64,000 nucleotides of DNA. Origin: Verrucomicrobiota bacterium. GTDB taxonomy: Bacteria > Verrucomicrobiota > Verrucomicrobiia > Verrucomicrobiales > Akkermansiaceae. The position numbers and the translations under genes were made by a program. Below, one piece after another: positions 9,926-19,709 of this stretch. The stretch is taken from positions 248,001 to 312,000 of the forward strand of contig JAFLEH010000003.1 in assembly GCA_017301995.1 (NCBI GenBank), in the 5' to 3' direction. The first letter of the stretch is position 1; each line of letters starts with the position of its first letter. The notes beneath the pieces are model-generated. The model did no database searches, had not been told where the DNA came from, and worked only from the letters and a program-made list of their open reading frames with translations.

Positions 9926-12454
9926 TCAGTCGGTTGGTTGGTTGTTTTGGGGTTTGGTGATGCTGAATCGGAACTCGCGCTCTACCGGAGACGCGAGCAG
10001 TCCGGAAATGTCCTGATAGGGATCATCGCGCCGGAGACTGAATGTCAGATCCCACCGGCCCGTCTCCGGGCGGAAGTCACATTGCCAGAAATCATTGCCA
10101 TGAACGGATTGATCCACCGCTTTCCAGCCATCGGTCGTCCGCTCCTCCAGCAACGGATGCCGATAGTTGTCAAGACCACTGAAGGTAACCGGAAAGACAC
10201 CGACGCCGCCGCGAATGATGAACCCGGCGCGGTTGTCCTTGGTTCCGATCTCCAGCGGCTGGTCCCGCACGATCTCACCCCATGTCGCGCGAACTTGCGG
10301 CCGATTGGCGATCGCTTCGCGCAGGATCATGAGCGGAGAGTTGTCATACCGCGCGAGCGCCTGCCGGAAGTTCAGGTCCGGACCGGCATAGGCATCCGCG
10401 GAGCGCGGGATGTAAACACGGACGATCGTGGCATCCACAAAGTCGCCCGCCTTGAGCGCCAATACTCCGGGCGGCGGGACAAGCTCCAGAATCGAAACCA
10501 CGGGAGATATACGCCGTTCCTGAAGGAATGGCCGGACTCCGTCGCTGCCTCCGATACGGGCCGACCAGGAGCGGATGACGAAGCCGTGATTGGCCGCCCG
10601 ATAGCCCTTCTCCGTTGGAGCGTTCGTGACTGAAACCCACGGAGATTCGCCCGTCAGTTCGATTGGCGTTCCGACAACCTCGCCGGGAGTGCCCGAAGCG
10701 GTCCATTGGCGGATCGGCGCGGCCTTTTCAGAGTTTCCCCAACAGAATGTGTCGCCTTGGTTGTAGTGATAGGAATCCCCGGCCTGCTGATAGAAGACGA
10801 GGCGATTGAAAGCCACATCCCGGCCCGCGGAGATGCGGATCCGGTGCAGCCCACGCGTGCAATCTTCCGAGCGAAACAAGCCGGTGCTGAACGAGAAGTC
10901 CATCAGTCCGTCGTCAGTGCGCCCCGCGAAGATCGCGTTGGTCAAAACCGGGCCATGTCGCTCATAGTGAACCCGCATCCGGCTGTGGCGGCGGGTCACG
11001 CCATTGGCATCGGTGTAACGGAGGACCGAACCACCTCCGGCATTGACGCCCCAATTCCGCTGGTTGTCCGGATTGAGCACCAGGAAGGGACGGGAATCGG
11101 TGAAGTCGTTGTCCGTTAGAACGTGATCCATGTCGTAACAAAGCGCCTCCCCCCGATTTCCGAGCGCCGCTTCGTCCCATTGTTGGTTTCCTCCATAGCC
11201 GATCACCGAAAGCTGCGAATGGCTTGCGGCGGCCATGCCACCCCAGTTCTCGCCAACCATCATCAGTTCGAACCCAAGGGTCGAGGCGGCTGGCACGGTC
11301 ATCATCGTTAGTCCGTGGAACCAAACACCCGCGAATCCCGCCGGTCCCGGCGGCCGGCGATCCGGTCCGTGCCAGTTCTTCGACCACTGGACCGGAACAC
11401 CCATCGGATAGCCATCCGTATCACGAATCACAGCGGAAATCCCCGGAATATAGAAAGGGTGTCCATCAAAGTTGATGCGCACCACTCTGGGAAACGGATC
11501 TGGGTTTACAACCTCAATCCGCGCCCGCATCTGGCCGTTGTCGCCATCGGTGCCTTTGGGAATATCGATCCGGTGCCAACCTTGGTCCATTTCATAACTG
11601 ACGGGGAGGTCACCCTTGTCCGGAACGACGGACTTCGCACTTAGCGGCAATGGTTTGTTCTCGTTCGCGGAGACAAGATCGCGGGCCTCGTCCACGCCGG
11701 ACGCCACCGGATACACAATAAGGCCGGCGGATACCAACTGTCCCGGCACCCATTTTGCAACTTTCGTTCTCGCCGTGATTGTGGACTTGGCCTCATTGAT
11801 TTCGACCGATTCGGTCCCGCTGCTTCCGCGGATCACAAAACCCGCCCCGTCCGGCGTGGCGAATGCCTCCGTATTACCTTGAGCGGGCAGTCTCCGGCAC
11901 GCATCCGGCAGATCGAAGACGATTTCAAGATGTCCATCTGCAACCTCCGCGGCGGGAGCGAATCGGAAGACGAATGAAACGCGATCCGGCCATGCGGCGG
12001 TCTCAAGACCGGTGTTCGCCACGTCGCAAGCCGGACCCCCGGGAACGGCGCCGGTCTGCCAGCGGCGATTGAAAAACTTTCCGCTTTCCACGATTTGCGA
12101 GGTTCTCAAATCATCGCTCGCCGCGCGCGCGGGATGCGCGGTGCCATTGGCTATCACCCCGCACCTCAGGGAAACCGGCGGCCCTGGATCCAGATCCGCG
12201 GTGAGCGCGCGCTCCTCAGACGGCGCGTTCGCCAGGGGAGCGAGGGCCGTGGGACCGAAGGAAGGATGATGATAGTTCAAAACATATCTTGATGTCTGGA
12301 TCCGAAAGTTCGGATCGCACAGACCGTCAACCCAGTTCATATAGGAATAGTCCGCCGCATTCGCAAACGCGCCTGGCGCACCACCGGGAGCAGCGGCGTG
12401 GGCTGACGTCCCGGAAGCGAGCGCTATGGACAAAATGATGGGGATCCGATTCAT
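9926..12454 (-). CDS. Large secreted protein of unrecognised family (candidate new carbohydrate-active enzyme)
   Basis: I do not recognise this 842-residue protein. It has a Sec signal peptide (MNRIPIILSIALASGTSAHA) and then a continuous, mostly beta-rich sequence. Aromatic and His/Asp-rich patches stand out: DYSYMNWVDGLCDPNFRI near 35, SRYVLNYHHPSFGPTALAP, VPVQWSKNWHGPDRRPPG, GVWFHGLTMMTVPAAST and HSRMRVHYERHGPVLTNAI. There are no transmembrane segments after the signal. It is packed between a GH74 gene (105 bases upstream) and a GH29 gene (7 bases downstream), so it is probably expressed with them and acts on the same glycan. A new glycosidase, a lyase or a large binding protein are all possible. 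The reading frame is certain, the function is not. Confidence 0.85.
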   Translation of the reverse strand: MNRIPIILSIALASGTSAHAAAPGGAPGAFANAADYSYMNWVDGLCDPNFRIQTSRYVLNYHHPSFGPTALAPLANAPSEERALTADLDPGPPVSLRCGVIANGTAHPARAASDDLRTSQIVESGKFFNRRWQTGAVPGGPACDVANTGLETAAWPDRVSFVFRFAPAAEVADGHLEIVFDLPDACRRLPAQGNTEAFATPDGAGFVIRGSSGTESVEINEAKSTITARTKVAKWVPGQLVSAGLIVYPVASGVDEARDLVSANENKPLPLSAKSVVPDKGDLPVSYEMDQGWHRIDIPKGTDGDNGQMRARIEVVNPDPFPRVVRINFDGHPFYIPGISAVIRDTDGYPMGVPVQWSKNWHGPDRRPPGPAGFAGVWFHGLTMMTVPAASTLGFELMMVGENWGGMAAASHSQLSVIGYGGNQQWDEAALGNRGEALCYDMDHVLTDNDFTDSRPFLVLNPDNQRNWGVNAGGGSVLRYTDANGVTRRHSRMRVHYERHGPVLTNAIFAGRTDDGLMDFSFSTGLFRSEDCTRGLHRIRISAGRDVAFNRLVFYQQAGDSYHYNQGDTFCWGNSEKAAPIRQWTASGTPGEVVGTPIELTGESPWVSVTNAPTEKGYRAANHGFVIRSWSARIGGSDGVRPFLQERRISPVVSILELVPPPGVLALKAGDFVDATIVRVYIPRSADAYAGPDLNFRQALARYDNSPLMILREAIANRPQVRATWGEIVRDQPLEIGTKDNRAGFIIRGGVGVFPVTFSGLDNYRHPLLEERTTDGWKAVDQSVHGNDFWQCDFRPETGRWDLTFSLRRDDPYQDISGLLASPVEREFRFSITKPQNNQPTD

Positions 12455-12559
12455 GGAGGTTGGATATTCATACGCGGTTTTTGTCCGATACTGTCACGTG
12501 TTTTGTTATGGTATCACCGGGATCTTTTTGCGCGATGCCGGGGCGGGTGGTCGTGACGC

Positions 12560-14869
12560 TCACTCGGGTGTTCCGCAGGGGATGCCCCGGCCGGCGGTGC
12601 TGATGTAAACGCGGCCGAAGACATTCATGTCGCCTTTGACGAAACCGCCGTTCCCGAGGCCCCCGTATTGATGGAGATCGTCGTTGACGCGGGCCCAGGT
12701 CTTGCCCTCGTCGGTGGAGCGATAGACACCCTCGGGATCATCTTTGAGCGGGCGACCCCAGATGAAGACGGTTGGATAGTCGCCCGGGTTCCGCCCGCGG
12801 CCGAATCCGACCGTGCCGCATCCGGCGAGTTTGATTCTCGTGAGGGTCCCGTTGGCGTGGCGGGCGAGCCCCTGGCCGCCCCAGGGAATCCAGATGTCCT
12901 GCCTGCGACCGGGCGCGCAACGGATGTTGGGATTGGCCCATTGGCCGATGCGGGCGATCGGACGGAAGGATAATCCCGCGTCGTCACTATGCAGAAGTTC
13001 ACCGGATTTCCCGCGATAGGCATAGAATGAAACAGGATCAACCGGGTCCGCCACCGGGCGGGTGGCATCGGCTAGGTCCTTCACTTCGGACCATCGCGAG
13101 GCGGGCCACTGGCGCGTCGGATCTTCGTTCCGATAGGTCTTGTTGTCCGAAGGGGTGTAGAGGACGACCTTGCCGTCGGCGGATAGAGCGAGGGTGGCGT
13201 TGGTGCCGGCCTTGGGCAGGGGCGGCTTCTCGAGGGCGGTCCAAGTGGTTCCCGAGTCCCGCGACCAACAGAGCCCACCTTCGGCGTTGAGCCGCAGGAT
13301 ACCCGCATTCTTGCCGCGGCCGATGGCGGCCAGCCTCACATTGAGTCCGCCACAAACGCGGAACATGCCGGTTTCCGAATAGGCTTCGGGTGTTTCGTTC
13401 GTGAAGCCGGCGTAGTCCCAGATCACGGAGACGAGAGGTCCATCCGGGATGCTGGCAATGTCCATCGGCACGGACTCTTCGATGCCCTGAACGGCGAATT
13501 GCCAAAGTGATCTGGCATTTCTATCCGGGGCAAGGGCTTCATGGAGATTCGTCGTGGCCCAGATGCCGTTGCCGGAAGTGACGAAAGCGCGCCCTGGGTT
13601 GAACGGATCGAGAGTGGCGGAGGCACCCCAGTGGATGTTTTGTCCATGGGAAAACGCGATGCCGGGGTCCAACCGTGCCTTGTCGGTGGCAAAGAGATCC
13701 AGCCAAGTGGTGCCATCCTCGTCCACACCGCGGGTGCTAAGTTGGAGCCGTTCGCCCCAGAGGGTCTTGCCCTTGGTGTCACGCTGCGGCTGATAGACGG
13801 AAAAGGTGCTGGCAAGCATGCGGGGCGGATTGCCGGGAACCAGGGAGATGCCGCAGTAGGCGTCGTGACGGCGGATCCATTTGCGATCTTTTCCAGTTGC
13901 GCCGGGAGTGATGTCCGCCCAGACGTTGGAAGTCGGATCGTAGCGGAAAATTCCGCCGCCGCCCTTTTCCGCCTGGAAGGTGACTATCAACCTGCCACTT
14001 GAAATGATCGCGCGGTTAGGTTGAAAGTCGGCGCTGGAAACGGTTTCCGACTTCTCCGTCTCCGGCAGCGGTGGGAGCGCGATCCATGACGCGCCGCCAT
14101 CCATGCTTTGATAGATAGTGGTGTCCGGAGACCGTCGGGCGGTTCCGTCCTTTTCCTGCCAGACTTCACCTCTCGAATGGGAGACCCCGGCGAAAAGCGT
14201 GGAGGTGGGAGATCCCGGAGTTCCTGCCGCGGGATCGAAGACCACAAAGCAGATGCCATTCCCGTTGCGTGTGGGGCCAGCATCCGGAAACGAATCAACC
14301 CGTGACCAGGTTGCTCCGGAATCCCCGCTTTTCCACAGCCCGCTTTCGCGTGATCCGCAGAAGAGAATGTCACCATGGTTGGGATCCACGGCGAGGCGCT
14401 CGCCGGTGTGGCGGCCCCACTTGTTGCCGTGCGCGCGGATCATCTTTGAGACATCGGTGACCCGCCAGGTCTTCCCGTAGTCAGACGAACTGAGAATGCT
14501 GGTGCCGCCCCGCCAGTAGGGCGTGCCACAGAGCAGATGGATCTTGCGCGGGTCGCGAGAATCAAGCGCGAGCGACTCCACTCCCATGGCCGAGCCGTTG
14601 GTGGGCGGAAGCCAGTCGAGGAGCGGCTGCCACGCGCCGGTATCTGGGGCGAGCCGATAGATGCCGCCAACATCGGTGCGCGCGTAGATCAGGTTCGCTT
14701 TGCCGGGATGGGCGACGATGCCGGAAACAAAGCCCGCGCCCCCCATAGCCACGCTCCGCCAACTATACGGCAATTCCGGTGAGCGTGTGGGCGGGACGGT
14801 GACCTGGGAAATCGCTGGGGCGGATGTGGCGGCAAGAAAGATGCATACGACTGGCAGACGAAGCAGCAT
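12560..14869 (-). CDS. GH74-type xyloglucanase / oligoxyloglucan hydrolase
   Basis: Secreted 769-residue tandem seven-bladed beta-propeller enzyme. The ATG at 14869 starts the signal (MLLRLPVVCIFLAATSAPAI); the open frame extends further upstream without signal features. GH74 landmarks: YSWRSVAMGGAGFVSGIV then LIYARTDVGGIYRL, whose Asp near residue 64 is the catalytic base; repeated Asp-box-like turns (SSDYGKTWR, SGDSGATWSR, STDEGKTWARV); and VIWDYAGF near 480, holding the likely catalytic acid. GH74 acts on xyloglucan backbones, making this the only plausible endo-acting enzyme in the window. It is preceded by a 454-base gap and so may have its own promoter. It carries the ACAACC-ATG leader also found at two other starts. 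Confidence 0.87.
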   Translation of the reverse strand: MLLRLPVVCIFLAATSAPAISQVTVPPTRSPELPYSWRSVAMGGAGFVSGIVAHPGKANLIYARTDVGGIYRLAPDTGAWQPLLDWLPPTNGSAMGVESLALDSRDPRKIHLLCGTPYWRGGTSILSSSDYGKTWRVTDVSKMIRAHGNKWGRHTGERLAVDPNHGDILFCGSRESGLWKSGDSGATWSRVDSFPDAGPTRNGNGICFVVFDPAAGTPGSPTSTLFAGVSHSRGEVWQEKDGTARRSPDTTIYQSMDGGASWIALPPLPETEKSETVSSADFQPNRAIISSGRLIVTFQAEKGGGGIFRYDPTSNVWADITPGATGKDRKWIRRHDAYCGISLVPGNPPRMLASTFSVYQPQRDTKGKTLWGERLQLSTRGVDEDGTTWLDLFATDKARLDPGIAFSHGQNIHWGASATLDPFNPGRAFVTSGNGIWATTNLHEALAPDRNARSLWQFAVQGIEESVPMDIASIPDGPLVSVIWDYAGFTNETPEAYSETGMFRVCGGLNVRLAAIGRGKNAGILRLNAEGGLCWSRDSGTTWTALEKPPLPKAGTNATLALSADGKVVLYTPSDNKTYRNEDPTRQWPASRWSEVKDLADATRPVADPVDPVSFYAYRGKSGELLHSDDAGLSFRPIARIGQWANPNIRCAPGRRQDIWIPWGGQGLARHANGTLTRIKLAGCGTVGFGRGRNPGDYPTVFIWGRPLKDDPEGVYRSTDEGKTWARVNDDLHQYGGLGNGGFVKGDMNVFGRVYISTAGRGIPCGTPE

Positions 14870-15323
14870 GGTTGTCGATACGAGGCCCACGCCCGGATAT
14901 TTCGTCGGCGTTGATTTCTGCGCGATATCTAAGAAATGATACGCGATTTCGGAGCATTGGAGATCCGCACGTTCAGTCCGAGCGATCGCATGCTTCAGAT
15001 CCTGCAGGCGCACTCAACCGAGATGACACGCCATGGCAAACCAACCGCGTGGCAGGGAACTCAAACAGAATCAAGCCTGGCCCGAATCTCCCGTGACTGC
15101 GGATTCGCGGTAATCCGTCTTCGAACTGTCTCGTCACCCACACCGCGCGGCCATCTCCTCCGGGCGGTTCATGGATGACATTTGTATGAGAAAGCCACGC
15201 GCCGGTTTCGGTTAGACCCGTAACCATCATCGGAGGCGACAGTCAACCGCGCACACGGAGACATCATGTATGCGAGTATGCCCCCATAATCACTGGTCGT
15301 CCGGTCACATCGAAAAATAGGGT
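14870..15323 (-). other. 454-base non-coding upstream region of the GH74 gene
   Basis: This is the longest gene-free stretch in the window. Short frames on both strands show no signal peptide, family motif or ribosome binding site, so no gene is called. It contains an imperfect inverted repeat at 14921-14945 and a direct repeat of GTATGC separated by GA at 15269-15282. Both are candidates for regulatory sites of the GH74-led transcription unit. No terminator with a T-run was found after the GH78 gene that ends at 15324. Confidence 0.5.
14921..14945. promoter_or_regulatory. Imperfect inverted repeat upstream of GH74 gene
   Basis: CGCGATATC and GATACGCG form arms that pair apart from a one-base bulge, with TAAGAAAT between them. 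The site is 52-76 bases upstream of the GH74 start at 14869, a usual distance for an operator or activator site. There is no sequence evidence for the protein that binds it. Confidence 0.35.
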
Positions 15324-18300
15324 TTAGCGTCGGACCGTTGAGAAGTCGTATCTTCCTGAGCAGACTTCAAACACCGTCTTGCCGTTCTCGTGGCGTAGGA
15401 ATTTAACACCGGGAGAGCCAGCGGCTGGCTTGCCGGATTCTCGGACATCGCCTGGTCTTGCCGCCGGCACGGTGACGATTGCCGATGTGTTGGGCGGAAT
15501 GACAACACTCAGCCGGAACATTTCTCCCTCCGTCTTCCAGGCGGACGCGATGCGCCCCCGGATCGATTGGTATTCGCCGCGTGCCCAGGTGAGGGTGCCG
15601 ACAGGTTCCGGCGCGATTGAAAAGCGGGCGAATCCCGGTGCGAGCGGGTCGGGGCGGATGCCGGCGACCGAGCCGAGGAACCATTGCTGGATATGGCCTA
15701 ACATGCAGTGGTTCATCGAGGCGGTGGTGTTGGCATCCCACGCCTCCGGCATGGCGGTCCAGCCGTTGTTAATGATGAATCCGTAGCTGCCCATGTCCGT
15801 GCGGCTGACAATGTCGCAAAGGACATCGTGCCTTCCGAACTTCACAAGGGTTTCGATGAGATAGACGAATCCGATATCCCCGGCGGTCTGCTGGTTCTTG
15901 CGCGCGCGCAGGTCTGCGATGATGCGTTCGAGCACCGCCTGTTCGTGACCCTGCGGCACCATGCCGAGCGCCAAAGCCATGCTGTTGGCGCATTGCGGGC
16001 TGCCGGAATTCTTGTACTCCCCTTTGCCATCGAAAAACCGGGCGTTGAATGCGTCTCGAATTCGACTGGCGAGTTCTCCGAATCGATTTTGCTCATCCTG
16101 CTTGCCAAGCAATCCGGCGGTATCGGCAACGATTTTCGCGCAGCGGTAGAATGTGGCCATCGCACTGAGTTCGGCCGGAGTGAATTGCGATGGGCCGTTG
16201 GATCCGCCTGCGTTGTAGTCATACCAATCCCCCAGGCCGGGCTTGGGCACGAGATCGGTGGAGCTCACTCGCATGTATTCCACATATCCGCGCATGGCTT
16301 CATAGTTGGCCGCCAGCACCGCCGTGTCGCCATACCATTGATGGACCTGCCATGGAATGATGACAGAGGCGGCTCCCCATTCCGGCGTGTAGTCGAATCC
16401 CCCGCTGAACGCGGGATAGGCCGGAGCCACGGTCGGCACCATCCCGTCGGGCCTTTGCGATTCCCTGCAATCACACGCGATTTTGGAGTAGAATCGCGAG
16501 ATGTCATAGCGCCCGGCGATGGATGGACCCATCAGGTAGGAAACCTCAAGCCAGCCGAGCTTCTCCCGGTGCGGACAATCGGTTAGCACATGCGAGAGGT
16601 TGGACTTTACCGCCCAGTCGATATTGCGGTCGATCGCATTGAACAGCCGGTCCGAACACTCGAACCTGCCGACCGTTGGGACGGCGTTGCGCACATGGAC
16701 GGATACCAACTCCTCGATTACCGGCAGGTTGGCGGGATTGGCGCGTCCCTGTGGGACCGCTCCCACGATCTGGATATATTGGAATCCACTGTAATTGAAT
16801 TGCGGCGACCAGGATTCCGGCGTTCCTCCGCGCAGGGTGTATTCCCAGTAGTTCGGTTGGCCAACACCTGCGGGGTTTACCAAGCCGCGGCCATCGTTGC
16901 GCCGTGGGGCGGATCCGTGGCGTTGTTCCGCTGGCGAGAGCCTGATCTTCTGTCCAGCCTTCCCGCGCACGCGCAATGAAGGGATCGCCGAGGCGTTCTG
17001 CCCGAAATCATAGACGAAAACTCCCGGTGCCGGCTCATCGATGCGAATCGGCTTGAAGATATCATGTTTCCCAAGTGGAGGGGATATGGCGGCGTGCAGA
17101 TTGCCGTCGGGACCATCGGTTTCCACCGCGCGTTGCCAGAGCGAATCGTCATATGCCGGAAGCGTCCATCCGTCCGGCATGAGGCGCGCGTCGTAGTCTT
17201 CACCGCCCAGCATCGCGCTGTGTGTGATCGGGCCGGAAATGGCGCGCCAGTTGGCATCGCTGGTTACAACCTGCTCGGTGGCGTCGGTGAAGAACAGGTG
17301 CGCTTGCAAAATGAGCTTTAGCGGGCGATTGGCATTCACACCATGAACGCGGCGGTCTCCTTCGGTGTTGTAGAACCCCTTGCCAAGCATCACCCCCAGA
17401 ACATTGCAGCCGCTCCGCAGTTGTGCCGTGATATCATGGCTGGAGTAAAATTGGGTTTTTTCGAAAACCGACCACGCGGGATCCAGAAAATGGTCGCCGA
17501 CTTTCCGGCCATTGAGGAACAAATCATGGTGGCCAAGACCGCAGATGTGGACAACCGCGCGGCGCAACGGCTTTTCGATCATGAACGCGCGGCGGAACAT
17601 TGGCAGCCCGGCTTGCGGGACCGGTGGACGCCCCCACGGTTCCATTCCGAATGCCCCGAGTTCGCGGGCTGTCAGCCAGCCACGGTCGTCGAAATCCAGC
17701 TTGGTCCAGCCACCAATGGGTCTATCAGAACATCTCCATGTGGCATCCACCGGGATCGCCAGTGTGGTTCCGTTGTCCAGCGAAATGAAGAGCTTTCCGA
17801 TGAGCCCGGCAGGGCTGGGGATGGTGTTCTCCGCTTCGATGGCAAGTGCGTTCGAGCCTGACGCCATATCGTTTGTCAGGTCAAAGCGATGAAGATTCTC
17901 CCAAGCGTTTGCCTCGCCGGCTTTGCGGCCGTTGACATAAGCGGTCATCCGGTTGTCGGCGGTTGCCAACAGAATGGCACTGGTCGCTTTCGTCCCGGCG
18001 GGGACCTGCACCAACTTGCGGAAATGCCGCTTTCCCGCGGGCGCGTTCTCAGCCGGGTTCGCTTCGGGAAACCAAACCCACGGACAACCTTCCATCCGGG
18101 CGCCCGCTTGTGGACTCATGCCAATCCATTTGGCATCCCAATCCGAGGGCTTTGGCAAACCCACACCCCACCGCGCGGGCTCGCTCCAACCGGATACTTC
18201 GCCCCCGTTGTCCCACACCCGGACCTTCCAGAAGCACTCCGTATCGGCCGCAAGCGGCCTGCCCGCGTAGGCGATCTGGTTCTGCTCCGACGAAACCACT

Positions 18301-18560
18301 TTCCCGGAATCCCAAAGATCGCACTCATCGCGCCGCAACCTGTCGGCCGATGACGCGACCAGTATCTGATAGGCTGTTTGCAATGCACCGCGTGTGTCGG
18401 ATTCGAGCACCCAACTCAGTCGTGGCGCGGGAACATCCACCGCGACCGGATCGCGTTGATATTCGCAGCGGAGATCTGTGGCGGTCGTGCTGGCGCGACC
18501 AGTTGTCACTGCCAGCGCCAGCAGGAGCGTAAAAACGAGTATCCGGGGCATGGCATTCAT
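15324..18560 (-). CDS. GH78 alpha-L-rhamnosidase
   Basis: Secreted 1078-residue enzyme expected to cleave terminal alpha-L-rhamnose. The signal peptide is MPRILVFTLLLALAVTTGRA. N-terminal Ig-like and CBM67-like modules are visible (CEYQRDPVAVDVPAPRLSW, ECFWKVRVWDNGGEVSGW, YVNGRKAGEAN, FLNGRKVGDHFLDP). The catalytic barrel carries LTDCPHREKLGWLE near residue 660, the family's Asp/Glu acid region, and AMPEAWDANTTASMNH further on, with the expected general-base Glu. The C-terminal cap begins around SVAGIRPDPLAPGF. Its start codon overlaps the stop of the upstream GH43-like gene (ATGA), so the two are probably translationally coupled. It lacks the DUF3395-like insert present in the other GH78. 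Confidence 0.94.
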   Translation of the reverse strand: MNAMPRILVFTLLLALAVTTGRASTTATDLRCEYQRDPVAVDVPAPRLSWVLESDTRGALQTAYQILVASSADRLRRDECDLWDSGKVVSSEQNQIAYAGRPLAADTECFWKVRVWDNGGEVSGWSEPARWGVGLPKPSDWDAKWIGMSPQAGARMEGCPWVWFPEANPAENAPAGKRHFRKLVQVPAGTKATSAILLATADNRMTAYVNGRKAGEANAWENLHRFDLTNDMASGSNALAIEAENTIPSPAGLIGKLFISLDNGTTLAIPVDATWRCSDRPIGGWTKLDFDDRGWLTARELGAFGMEPWGRPPVPQAGLPMFRRAFMIEKPLRRAVVHICGLGHHDLFLNGRKVGDHFLDPAWSVFEKTQFYSSHDITAQLRSGCNVLGVMLGKGFYNTEGDRRVHGVNANRPLKLILQAHLFFTDATEQVVTSDANWRAISGPITHSAMLGGEDYDARLMPDGWTLPAYDDSLWQRAVETDGPDGNLHAAISPPLGKHDIFKPIRIDEPAPGVFVYDFGQNASAIPSLRVRGKAGQKIRLSPAEQRHGSAPRRNDGRGLVNPAGVGQPNYWEYTLRGGTPESWSPQFNYSGFQYIQIVGAVPQGRANPANLPVIEELVSVHVRNAVPTVGRFECSDRLFNAIDRNIDWAVKSNLSHVLTDCPHREKLGWLEVSYLMGPSIAGRYDISRFYSKIACDCRESQRPDGMVPTVAPAYPAFSGGFDYTPEWGAASVIIPWQVHQWYGDTAVLAANYEAMRGYVEYMRVSSTDLVPKPGLGDWYDYNAGGSNGPSQFTPAELSAMATFYRCAKIVADTAGLLGKQDEQNRFGELASRIRDAFNARFFDGKGEYKNSGSPQCANSMALALGMVPQGHEQAVLERIIADLRARKNQQTAGDIGFVYLIETLVKFGRHDVLCDIVSRTDMGSYGFIINNGWTAMPEAWDANTTASMNHCMLGHIQQWFLGSVAGIRPDPLAPGFARFSIAPEPVGTLTWARGEYQSIRGRIASAWKTEGEMFRLSVVIPPNTSAIVTVPAARPGDVRESGKPAAGSPGVKFLRHENGKTVFEVCSGRYDFSTVRR

Positions 18561-19633
18561 GGGATCAGGGGAATCTGAACATTGCTGCTGATTTTTCCGC
18601 CTTTTTTGTAACCATCCGTGGCGCCGAAGAGATAAGTGGGTTCGCCGTTCTCGATGAGCAGGGCGGGGCGCTCGATGTTGGAGTTGCTCAGCGTTCCGTC
18701 ATCAAGAGCAAAGCGGCTTTCGAGGACTTTCGGATTGGCGGCGGGCTTCCAATTCAATCCGTCCTCGGATTGGAACAAACAAATGCCGCCCGAGGAACCG
18801 GTGAAGGTGCCAACCACATCGCGGGTTACGGCGTAGTAGCGGTTGCCGTATGTTTTGCTGAACCAGATGAACGGGTCCTCGGCGACCATCCAATGCTTGC
18901 CGGGCTTCTCCGCCTCGAAGATGTGGCCGGGTTTCTTGATGTAGGGGCCTTCAGGTTTGTCGGCCACGGCCACGCCGTAGCGGACATTGCCGCCCATCTC
19001 CTTGCCTTCGATGTATTGCACCGCCTTGTAAACGAGGACGACACCGCCGTCCGGGCGCACGCACGCGGCGGGGTTGGTCACGCAGAGGGAATCGAAGGAT
19101 TTCTTGTCGTCGGTGATATCTACAATGGGCGCGTCGATCCGCTTCCACGGCCCAGCGGGATTTTCCGCGATGGCGACTCCGATGCGCTGGTGATTGCGGT
19201 GCATCGGGTAGGTTTTTCCGTCGCCGTATTCACCCATGTAGTAGAGGTGGTATTTGCCGTTGTGGAAAAAGGCGTTGGCGTTGTGGGTGACATCGGCGTC
19301 CCAGTATTTCTTCCCGGTGGCAGGATTGGTGCCGCGCGGTGGAAGGGCCACATTGACATGCTTGTAGGGACCGGTGACTGTGTTAGAAACGGCGTAGGCG
19401 ATCTCGGACCGGAGCGCCCAACCGGGAGCGAATCCCGCTTTCACCGGCCAGCGCGAATAGAAGAGGTGATATTTCCCATCCGGTCCTTTTACGGGCGCGC
19501 CGCACCAGACAAAGTAGTCTTTCACGGCGAAGCGATTTGCGGCGGGAAGCGGTTTCACGCGCGAACCGAGATCAAGATCCTGGGAACGAGCCTGAATGAA
19601 GAGAATGATGAACAGAGACAGAATGATCTTCAT
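18557..19633 (-). CDS. GH43-like five-bladed beta-propeller glycosidase
   Basis: Secreted protein of 358 residues from the ATG at 19633, beginning with MKIILSLFIILFIQARS. The fold pattern is that of the GH43/GH117/GH130 superfamily: DYFVWCGAPVKGPDGKYHLF near the start, WDADVTHNANAFFHNGKYHL, then VAEDPFIWFSKTYGNRYYAV and SNIERPALLIENGEPTYLF. The acidic residues in these blades are candidates for the three catalytic carboxylates, but I cannot assign them securely. Upstream in-frame methionines lack a signal and are rejected as starts. The stop overlaps the GH78 start, linking its job to rhamnose or arabinose removal. Family-level call only; the sugar released is unknown. Confidence 0.8.
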   Translation of the reverse strand: MKIILSLFIILFIQARSQDLDLGSRVKPLPAANRFAVKDYFVWCGAPVKGPDGKYHLFYSRWPVKAGFAPGWALRSEIAYAVSNTVTGPYKHVNVALPPRGTNPATGKKYWDADVTHNANAFFHNGKYHLYYMGEYGDGKTYPMHRNHQRIGVAIAENPAGPWKRIDAPIVDITDDKKSFDSLCVTNPAACVRPDGGVVLVYKAVQYIEGKEMGGNVRYGVAVADKPEGPYIKKPGHIFEAEKPGKHWMVAEDPFIWFSKTYGNRYYAVTRDVVGTFTGSSGGICLFQSEDGLNWKPAANPKVLESRFALDDGTLSNSNIERPALLIENGEPTYLFGATDGYKKGGKISSNVQIPLIP

Positions 19634-19709
19634 AGCTGGATGGGCATGATCGTGATGCATGATACGAAGGGGTTCTTGGCTCAGGGATATCCGGCGCTCG
19701 CCATAGCAG

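Noticed and set aside
14870..15323. Short open frames in the gap upstream of GH74
   Set aside because: Frames of 60-90 codons on both strands without ribosome site, signal peptide or family motif; expected by chance in GC-rich DNA.
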